A stretch of DNA of 30,149 nucleotides from the NCBI GenBank assembly GCA_900553225.1, contig USCV01000014.1:1-30149 (forward strand), in the 5' to 3' direction. The notes under the pieces are model-generated. The model was given only the letters and a program-made list of their open reading frames with translations, was not told the DNA's origin and made no database searches. Positions 23,455 to 30,149 of the stretch are shown piece by piece (within the stretch, counting starts at the first letter, position 1; every line of letters begins with the position of its first letter). The position numbers were made by a program, and so were the translations under genes. Source of the DNA: an uncultured Clostridium sp. (GTDB lineage: Bacteria > Bacillota > Clostridia > TANB77 > CAG-508).

Positions 23455-25893
23455 TTATTCTTCATTTTCTTCTGGTTCAATTATTTCTATACTTACAACT
23501 TTACTACCATCATTTGTTCTCATTAATGTAACACCTTGAGTAGCTCTTCCTAATACGCTTATATCATTAACTTTCAATCTAATGATTGTACCAGTATCTG
23601 TTATTAACATTACATCTTCTTCTCCAACTGCAATTCTTATTCCTACTATAACACCTGTTTTTGGAGTTACTTTATATGTGATAACACCTTTTCCACCTCT
23701 ATTTTGTACTCTATATTCTTCTAATTCTGTTCTTTTTCCAAATCCATTTTCAGTAATTGCTAATAATGTTGCACTTTTATTGTTTAAAATAGATTCCATT
23801 CCAACTACTTTATCATCTTCATCTAATCTTATTCCAATAACACCTTGTGCTGATCTTCCAACTGGTCTTACATCTTTTTCGTCAAAAGTAATACACATAC
23901 CCTTCTTAGTAACCATAACAATATTATCTGCACCATCTGTTAATCTAACATTAATTAATTCGTCATCTTCTTTTAATGTTATTGCAAGTAATCCTGTTTT
24001 TTTATTTGAATTGTATTCATTAATACTTGTTTTCTTTATAATACCATTTTGAGTACACATTAATAAATATTTTCCATTATCAAAATTTTGAATAGGAATA
24101 ACTGCAGATATTTTTTCTCCATTATCTAATCTTAACAAATTAACAATTGCAGTTCCCTTTGCTGTTCTACCTGCTTCTGGAATTTCATAGCCTCTTAACT
24201 TATATAATTTTCCCTTATTGCTAAAGAATAGTATAGTGTCGTGAGTACTTGCTGTAAAAATTTGTTTGACAAAATCATCTTCTCGAGTTGAAATTCCCGT
24301 TATACCTTTTCCGCCTCTTCTTTGGCTTTTATAAGTATCAATTGGCATTCTTTTTATATATCCAAAATGTGTTAATGCCACAACGGTTTTTTCCTCTTTT
24401 ATCAAATCTTCTATATCAAATTCACCTTCGGCAGCTACAATTTTTGTTTTTCTTTCGTCTCCATATTTTTCTTTTATTTGTAATAACTCTTCCTTTATTA
24501 TATCAAAAACCAATTTTTCACTATTTAATATTTCCCTTAAATGCTTAATTAGTTCCATTAATTCTTTATATTCTTCTTCAATTTTTTCTCTTTGTAAACC
24601 TGAAAGAGTCTTTAGTCTCATATCTAGTATTGCTTGTGCTTGTATATCAGATAATCCAAATCTTTTCATTAATTTTTCTTTAGCATCATCATATGAAGAT
24701 CTTATAATATTTATTACTTCATCAATATTATCTAAGGCAATTTTCAATCCTTCTAAAATATGAGCTCTAGCCAATGCTTTATCTAATTCAAACTGTGTCC
24801 TACGTAAAATTATAGTTTTTCTGTGTTCTATATAATATTCCAAACATTGTCTTAGCGTTAGTATTTTAGGCTCTCCATTTACAAGTGCTAACATAATTGC
24901 ACCAAATGTATCTTGCATTTGTGTAAATTTATATAATTGATTTAAAACTATTTGTGCATTTGCATCTCTTTTTAACTCAATTACAATTCTTACCTTTTCT
25001 TCTCTATCAGACTCATCTCTTAAATCTGAAATACCCTCTATTTTCTTATCTCTTGCAAGTCCTGCAATATTTTCAATTAATTTTGCTTTATTAACTTGAT
25101 ATGGTAATGAAGAAACAACAATTCTTTGTTTGTTTCCACTCATCTCTTCTATTTCTGCTTCTGCTCTAACAGTTATTTTGCCTCTTCCTGTTGTATAGGC
25201 TTGTTTTATTCCTTCTTTTCCTATAATTAGACCTCCTGTAGGGAAGTCAGGTCCTTTAATTACAGCCATTAGTTCTTCATCCGTTAGGTTATCTTCATCA
25301 ATTATTTTTATAATTCCATTAATAACTTCTGTTAAATTATGTGGTGGTATATTTGTTGCCATCCCAACGGCGATTCCCGATGAACCATTTATTAGCAAAG
25401 TTGGAATTTTTGAAGGTAGTACTGTTGGCTCTTGTAATCTATCATCATAATTAGGCATAAATTCAACTGTATTTTTTTCAATATCTGTTAACATGGTTTC
25501 AGCTATTTTGGCCATTCTTGCCTCTGTATACCTCATTGCAGCCGCTCCATCACCATCAATTGAACCAAAATTTCCATGTCCATCGATTAATGGATATCTT
25601 AATGAAAATTCCTGTGCCATTCTAACCATCGCATCATATACTGAAGCATCTCCATGTGGATGATATCTTCCTAAAACTGAACCAACTGTATTAGCACATT
25701 TTCTATATGGTTTGTCGGAAGTAATTCCATCTTCATACATTGCATATAATATTCTTCTATGCACTGGCTTTAATCCATCTCGAACATCTGGAAGTGCACG
25801 AGATACAATAACGCTCATTGCATAATCAATATACGAATTTTTCATTTCACTTTCAATGTCTCTTTCAATAATTTTACCTTCTTGTATCTCCAT
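23455..25893 (-). CDS. gyrA: DNA gyrase subunit A
   Basis: 812 residues, full length. The catalytic tyrosine is Y122 (AAMRYTEARM), the same number as in E. coli. The C-terminal domain contains the GyrA box QRRGGKG, which marks gyrase rather than topoisomerase IV, plus later degenerate repeats (QNRGGKG, GRSAQG, GRATQG) of the beta-pinwheel. Together with GyrB it forms the enzyme that introduces negative supercoils. In the quinolone-determining region the text HPHGDASVYD has alanine at position 83 and serine at 84, the reverse of E. coli. gyrB is not in the window. AGAGGT precedes the ATG; the acidic tail (EIIEPEENEE) is regulatory in other gyrases. Confidence 0.97.
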   Translation of the reverse strand: MEIQEGKIIERDIESEMKNSYIDYAMSVIVSRALPDVRDGLKPVHRRILYAMYEDGITSDKPYRKCANTVGSVLGRYHPHGDASVYDAMVRMAQEFSLRYPLIDGHGNFGSIDGDGAAAMRYTEARMAKIAETMLTDIEKNTVEFMPNYDDRLQEPTVLPSKIPTLLINGSSGIAVGMATNIPPHNLTEVINGIIKIIDEDNLTDEELMAVIKGPDFPTGGLIIGKEGIKQAYTTGRGKITVRAEAEIEEMSGNKQRIVVSSLPYQVNKAKLIENIAGLARDKKIEGISDLRDESDREEKVRIVIELKRDANAQIVLNQLYKFTQMQDTFGAIMLALVNGEPKILTLRQCLEYYIEHRKTIILRRTQFELDKALARAHILEGLKIALDNIDEVINIIRSSYDDAKEKLMKRFGLSDIQAQAILDMRLKTLSGLQREKIEEEYKELMELIKHLREILNSEKLVFDIIKEELLQIKEKYGDERKTKIVAAEGEFDIEDLIKEEKTVVALTHFGYIKRMPIDTYKSQRRGGKGITGISTREDDFVKQIFTASTHDTILFFSNKGKLYKLRGYEIPEAGRTAKGTAIVNLLRLDNGEKISAVIPIQNFDNGKYLLMCTQNGIIKKTSINEYNSNKKTGLLAITLKEDDELINVRLTDGADNIVMVTKKGMCITFDEKDVRPVGRSAQGVIGIRLDEDDKVVGMESILNNKSATLLAITENGFGKRTELEEYRVQNRGGKGVITYKVTPKTGVIVGIRIAVGEEDVMLITDTGTIIRLKVNDISVLGRATQGVTLMRTNDGSKVVSIEIIEPEENEE

Positions 25894-25927
25894 TTTTTTA
25901 CCTCTTTTCTAGCATTTATCTTTTGTT

Positions 25928-25956
25928 ATTATACTAAAATCAACGAAATAATGCAA
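25928..25956 (-). promoter_or_regulatory. promoter of gyrA
   Basis: Minus strand: -35 TTGCAT (25951-25956), 17 bp, -10 TATAAT (25928-25933), 35 bp before the ATG. Confidence 0.75.
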
Positions 25957-26412
25957 GTAACTTTAAGCAATTTTCAAGTGTTTTTGTTTTTTTCTTCTAA
26001 AAATCTTTTAGCATTTAACAACAAGAATTATACCTATATTTTTGTTTTATATTACCTATTACTAATAATTTTTATAATATTTATTTTTTGATTTAATATT
26101 TTCGCTATAATAAAACTTTTTTACTTAGAATATTAATAAAAAATAAATTTATCCTATAACATATAGAATAAATTTATTTTTATAATTATTGTTAATATTA
26201 TTAAAAATTTAAGTCATAATTAATTATTAAATAAATTTGAATAAAAAAATTTTATAGAAATAATTTATTTTTTGAATAAAATCTATTATTTAGAAAATAA
26301 TTATATAAATGAACTTTAAAATATGTTTTTATATGATTTTAATTATTAATTTAAATTTATATATTTAATAGATATTTTATAACTTATTACTTAATAATAT
26401 TTTTATAATTTA
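25957..26412. other. AT-rich intergenic region without a gene
   Basis: About 455 bases, nearly all A and T, between gyrA and the VirB4 cluster. Apart from the terminator hairpin at 26139-26181, I see no gene, RNA or repeat array. Every frame is broken by frequent stops. Confidence 0.6.
26139..26181 (-). terminator. terminator of the VirB4 cluster
   Basis: AAAAATAAATTTAT (26139-26152) and ATAAATTTATTTTT (26168-26181) pair perfectly over 14 bp, with CTAT/ATAG pairing further in. It lies between the 26413 gene and gyrA, both read leftwards, and T runs flank the stem. Confidence 0.65.
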
Positions 26413-27102
26413 TTAAATTAACTTATTTGCTAATTCCATTTCTTCTTTTGTAATATTAAAATCACCTCCTTTACCTTTTACTAATTCATGTAAATTTTCA
26501 ATTTTTTTTACTTTTATTATAACTTCTTCAATAGGTGCAATATTTTTTAATTCATTTTTTATTTTATTGAATGATTTATTCATTGAATTAAAGTCTCTCT
26601 CCTTAAAGAAACTACACCAATCTCTAGAATAATTATTTATATTATTTATTGAATTAATTTGTTTTGTTATATCTTCATTTAAATTTTTATGTATATCTTT
26701 TAATACAATACTTTTATCTTTTATTTTTACATTATCCATATTATTTAATATTTTTTCTACAATTTCAGTTAACATTTCTATTGTTCTAGGATCATTTAGT
26801 ATTTCTTCAATTTTCTGTATATCGTTATTTTCTTTGTTTGAAATACTTGATTTTTTATTTTCCATATTAATTATATTCTGTATTCCACTGGTTATTTTTT
26901 CTTGTGTATTACTTTTTAAAATACTATTTTTTATTTTTATAATTTCATTTCCGATTAAGTTTGGGAATAAATATTTTATTCCTTTATCAATTGACCAATT
27001 AATTATATTTTTTAAAATATCATTTAAATTATCATTTTGGTTTGCTACTGTATTTATTATCTTATTTTCAATTTTTTTATTTTCTAATTCAATCTCTTTC
27101 AT
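26413..27102 (-). CDS. unknown protein encoded with VirB4 and the TadZ-like ATPase
   Basis: 229 residues; no family with a known function recognised. It is Asn/Lys/Ile-rich, helical, with no signal peptide or membrane helix. Notable segments are WSIDKGIKYLFPNLIGNEII (near 32-51), NNYSRDWCSFFKERDFNSMN (about 155-174) with aromatic residues in an otherwise plain sequence, and a C-terminal block (EEVIIKVKKIENLHELVKG, then FNITKEEMELANKL). It is the last gene of the cluster, 41 bp after the TadZ-like gene, and AGAGGT precedes the ATG. A cytosolic accessory subunit for the neighbouring ATPases is inferred from position alone. Confidence 0.8.
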   Translation of the reverse strand: MKEIELENKKIENKIINTVANQNDNLNDILKNIINWSIDKGIKYLFPNLIGNEIIKIKNSILKSNTQEKITSGIQNIINMENKKSSISNKENNDIQKIEEILNDPRTIEMLTEIVEKILNNMDNVKIKDKSIVLKDIHKNLNEDITKQINSINNINNYSRDWCSFFKERDFNSMNKSFNKIKNELKNIAPIEEVIIKVKKIENLHELVKGKGGDFNITKEEMELANKLI

Positions 27103-27143
27103 TAATTTACCTCTTTTATATTTATTTTATTAAAAATTTATAA

Positions 27144-28406
27144 TTAATTATAGATTCTTAATAAAATATCATTTTTTATTTTTTTATATATTTTTTTAAT
27201 ATTATTTTCTTTAAAATTAACTTTTAATATTTTTTCGCTTAATTTTATATACTCTTTTTTTATATTATTATTTTCTATTTTTATTTTATTATTTTTATTA
27301 ATTAAATAATTATAATAATTACTCATTTTTATTTTACCAACTATTTCCTGTCCATTAAAAAAATTAAATAGAATTTTATCTCTTATTGAATTATTATTAT
27401 ATTTGTTAATAATAATTTTTATTTTTTTGCTATATACTTTCCATTCTTTTTCATATATATCTAATAATCTTCGTGATTTTTTTATCTCTAATAGATTTGC
27501 TTCCACTAAAAATAATGATATATCACTCATTAAAATTAAATTTTTATTATATTCAAAAAAACATTCAGATGATGTGTCAATTATTATATAATCATATTTA
27601 TTTTTCATGTTCATAATTTTACTAATTATTATTTTATAATCTATTTTTTTATTTTCTGAAAAAATCAAATCTAGGCCTGAAATCAAATCAACATTATTAT
27701 TAATTTTTATTATAAAATTGTTAATATCATATTTTTTATTTATATTGTTTTGATTACTATTATATAAAGACTTTTTTATTCCAAAGATTGTATGGAGATT
27801 ATTATTTAAAATATCAAAGTCAATAATTAAAATTCTATTCTTATTATTTTTTAAGGTTTTTGATAACATAATCGTAAATATACTTTTTCCTACTCCAGAA
27901 CTTCCTAATATTGTTATTATTTTATTATTATTTGACTTAGAAATTTCATTTAATTTATTGGACTTTATTTTTTTTATTGTATTGTTATTTTTATTTAATA
28001 TATATCTTTTAAATATTTTTATTTCTTCTTTTATTTTTTCTTTTTCTATTATCTTTTTATCATGAATTATTTCAATAATATCTTTTATATCTACTTGATT
28101 ATTTAAAAATTGATAATCTACATTTTGACTTATATTATTATTTTCTTTTTCATACTTTTTTTCTCTAATTAATATAATTTTTAATTTTTTTTCTTTTGCC
28201 TTTATTATTTCAACTAATTTTTCTATTTTTATTTCTCCTGGTAAACTTTCACTTAATATTAAATAATTTATTTTTATTTTTTTTTCTAATAATTCAATAA
28301 TTGCTTCTTTATACTGTAGATCATTCAATAATATATTAATTTCATTAAACCTTTTTAATTCATTATTTAAAATTGGATTTCCTAAGGCTGTCACAACATT
28401 ATTCAT
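27144..28406 (-). CDS. TadZ/CpaE-like MinD/ParA-family ATPase
   Basis: 420 residues. The N-terminal 80 residues look like the degenerate receiver-like domain of TadZ/CpaE proteins (INYLILSESLPGEIKIEKLV, then KKLKIILI), followed by a lysine-rich linker. The P-loop domain has GSSGVGKS (168-175), the strand ILIIDFDILNNNLHTIFGI with the acidic residue that in MinD/ParA proteins follows the second lysine region, and Walker B YDYIIIDTSS (about 285). The family positions large machines, such as Tad pili or flagella, at cell sites. The first lysine of the deviant Walker A (KGGxGKT) is not seen, so dimer-type ATP control may differ. Its ATG overlaps the virB4 stop by 8 bases, with GGAGGT inside virB4: translational coupling. 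Confidence 0.8.
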   Translation of the reverse strand: MNNVVTALGNPILNNELKRFNEINILLNDLQYKEAIIELLEKKIKINYLILSESLPGEIKIEKLVEIIKAKEKKLKIILIREKKYEKENNNISQNVDYQFLNNQVDIKDIIEIIHDKKIIEKEKIKEEIKIFKRYILNKNNNTIKKIKSNKLNEISKSNNNKIITILGSSGVGKSIFTIMLSKTLKNNKNRILIIDFDILNNNLHTIFGIKKSLYNSNQNNINKKYDINNFIIKINNNVDLISGLDLIFSENKKIDYKIIISKIMNMKNKYDYIIIDTSSECFFEYNKNLILMSDISLFLVEANLLEIKKSRRLLDIYEKEWKVYSKKIKIIINKYNNNSIRDKILFNFFNGQEIVGKIKMSNYYNYLINKNNKIKIENNNIKKEYIKLSEKILKVNFKENNIKKIYKKIKNDILLRIYN

Positions 28407-30149
28407 TTATTATACCTCCATAATTTATTATTTCTTCTTCTAATTGTGATGTTTCAATCTTTACTAGAACATGATTGTCACCAGCAAACATTAAGCTTTC
28501 CCCTGTATTTAATGATTTGACCTCTATTTTTTCTTTCTCCGATAATTTTATAAATTTTTCTAAAAAATTTATATTTTCCTCTTCCAACTCAAAAAAGACT
28601 TTATTACTTGAATTATTTAAGATACTCTTTCCATAGGCTCCATTATCCAAACTAAATAAATCCATTATATCTTGTGTTATTGCAACAGCACTACCACCAT
28701 ATTTTCTTATTGTTTTAAAAATTTTATAAACAAAACTTGCAACATTTTTATTGGATGTTATTCCTATTAATCTCCAAATTTCATCTAAATAAATAGCCTT
28801 TATTTTATTTCTATCTTTTTTTATTTTATCCCAAAATAATTCTGTAAATAGATACATACCATATTGAATATTTTCTTCTCCTAATTCATATAAGTCAGCA
28901 ACAATTAATTTATTATCTACATCAATATTAGTGTGTTTGTTAAAAAAACTCAATGACCCTTTAATAAATGGCTGTAGTTTTATTTTAAATAATTTTGTTT
29001 TATCATCATTTTCTAAAATATTATATAAATCTTCTAGTATTGGCATATCATTAGTCTTTTTAAATTTTTTTTCTGTCATATATAATGTTTTATCTTCAAA
29101 TGTAATTCCTTTGTTTTTATAAGTTTCGATTATTTTTTCCTCTAGGACTGATTTCTCTTCTTCGTTCATTTCCCCAAATATCAAATTGAAAAATCCAATC
29201 AATTTGTTAATTTTTGTTGCTAAATATCCATATTTTGTATCTTCAATACTATCTTCTCTTATATCTAGAATGTTTATATATGTATTTGAAGAAGGTCCAA
29301 TTCTTATCGTTTCTCCATTTAATGGTTTACATAATTTTTCGTATTCTCTTTCTGGATCAATAACATATTGCTCAATATTAAATAATCTATATCTTATAAT
29401 ATTTAATTTTGTAAAAAATGATTTTCCAGCTCCACTTGTACCAAATACACACATATTGGCATTTTTATATCTTTTTGTATTATATCTATCTATGAAAACA
29501 AGTGAGTTGTTATATCTATTGGTTCCAACAAAAATTCCCTCATCATCAAATATAGATGACGATATAAAAGGATACGTTGCAACTAACCCATTTGTTAAAA
29601 CATTTCTTTTGGTTGCTTCTTTTATGAGTTTATTATTTTCCATTGAAGGTATTCCAGATATAAATGTTTCCTGTTGTCTGAAATATGCTCTTTTAGTAAT
29701 AATTCCATTTCCTTGACATATTGCCTCTACTTTATTTATTAAATAATTTAATTCTTTTAAATTATTACTAAATACATGTAAATAGATATATAAATAATAT
29801 ATATCTTGATTATTGACTTGAATTTCTTTTCTTATATATTTAGCATCATTATATGTAAATGCTGCTAGATCTATATCTTGTCTATTATTAGATGAATTTT
29901 TTAGTTCCATACCAACATTACCAATATGATATGTTAACTCTTTTATAATTTTATATGGGTCCTCTTTTTCATAAAAAATTGATATATTAATGTCTATATT
30001 GCTATCTATTAGACTTTTTAATAATAAATCATTATGTTCTCTATTATAATTTACAGCTAATAGCCCTCCATAATAAATATTATTTATTTCTAAAAATTTC
30101 GGATTTTTTGTATTTAAATATGCTGGACTTATTTTATCTTTAAAATTAA
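28399..30149 (-). CDS. VirB4-type secretion ATPase, partial (N-terminus beyond window)
   Basis: The frame stays open from the stop at 28399 to the right edge, so at least 583 residues are present and the start lies outside; an internal ATG at 29910 is not the true start, because the upstream frame continues with conserved-looking text (KISPAYLNTKNPKFLEINN; NIYYGGLLAVNYNREHNDLL). Walker A is GTSGAGKS within MCVFGTSGAGKSFFTKLN, then EQYVIDPEREYEKLCKPLNG; Walker B is IKAIYLDEIWRLI, followed by FKTIRKYGGSAVAITQD. These are hallmarks of VirB4/TraE/TrbE ATPases that power type IV secretion channels. It is first in the visible cluster and overlaps the TadZ-like gene. Confidence 0.92.
   Translation of the reverse strand, partial: NFKDKISPAYLNTKNPKFLEINNIYYGGLLAVNYNREHNDLLLKSLIDSNIDINISIFYEKEDPYKIIKELTYHIGNVGMELKNSSNNRQDIDLAAFTYNDAKYIRKEIQVNNQDIYYLYIYLHVFSNNLKELNYLINKVEAICQGNGIITKRAYFRQQETFISGIPSMENNKLIKEATKRNVLTNGLVATYPFISSSIFDDEGIFVGTNRYNNSLVFIDRYNTKRYKNANMCVFGTSGAGKSFFTKLNIIRYRLFNIEQYVIDPEREYEKLCKPLNGETIRIGPSSNTYINILDIREDSIEDTKYGYLATKINKLIGFFNLIFGEMNEEEKSVLEEKIIETYKNKGITFEDKTLYMTEKKFKKTNDMPILEDLYNILENDDKTKLFKIKLQPFIKGSLSFFNKHTNIDVDNKLIVADLYELGEENIQYGMYLFTELFWDKIKKDRNKIKAIYLDEIWRLIGITSNKNVASFVYKIFKTIRKYGGSAVAITQDIMDLFSLDNGAYGKSILNNSSNKVFFELEEENINFLEKFIKLSEKEKIEVKSLNTGESLMFAGDNHVLVKIETSQLEEEIINYGGIINE

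Noticed and set aside
25894..26412. CRISPR array or small RNA in the AT-rich gap
   Set aside because: No regularly spaced direct repeats; the repeated look comes from A/T composition. Only a terminator hairpin is supported.
26440..26475. Perfect AAAGGAGGTGAT site inside the 229-residue gene near its 3' end (minus strand)
   Set aside because: It encodes Lys-Gly-Gly-Asp in frame, and the frames opening just behind it stop within about ten codons, so no hidden downstream gene is supported.

Overview
The window comes from a very AT-rich chromosome with strong AGGAGG-type ribosome binding sites, DnaD and DnaI-type primosome proteins, VanW and ABC-F proteins, and tRNA genes that encode their own CCA ends. 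This fits a low-GC Firmicute, most likely an uncultured clostridial lineage; species cannot be told. TGA, TAA and TAG all act as stops, so the standard bacterial code applies.

Layout. 1-210: a tRNA-Arg with promoter and terminator. 220-9237: minus-strand housekeeping genes (FAD/Rieske oxidoreductase, an HtrA-type protease split by a frameshift, Tex, an ABC-F ATPase, a DUF378 membrane protein, CorA, an unknown membrane-anchored protein). 9439-16380: single genes with their own promoters and terminators (a small unknown protein, a double-HTH protein, tRNA-Lys(CTT), a VanW/G5 protein, an XRE-S24 regulator, a small carbohydrate-binding-like protein, an SDR reductase). 16498-16776: a minus-strand tRNA cluster Lys(TTT)-Glu(TTC)-Thr(TGT). 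17004-17654: a small membrane protein and a DUF1858 protein, convergent.

17845-21237 is the most interesting part: a plus-strand operon for a type IV secretion-like apparatus. It has a 48-residue membrane protein, a VirD4/TraG-type coupling ATPase, a VirB2/TrbC-like pilin, a VirB6/TrbL-like membrane protein and a 94-residue PrgI/VirB3-like protein. Only the coupling protein has an ATG start. The others appear to use TTG or ATT, each behind a Shine-Dalgarno site extended to include GTGAT. It is followed by dnaD and a dnaI/dnaC-type loader (21388-23379), then gyrA on the opposite strand (23455-25893).

26413-30149 (minus) holds a second, extremely AT-rich cluster: a VirB4-type ATPase running off the right edge, a TadZ/CpaE-like P-loop ATPase and an unknown 229-residue protein. 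The VirB4 missing from the plus-strand operon is thus found across gyrA, so the two clusters together may form one chromosomal T4SS-like machine. No relaxase, integrase or attachment site is visible in the window, so it may not be a simple conjugative element. This is an inference; neighbouring sequence and comparative synteny would settle it.
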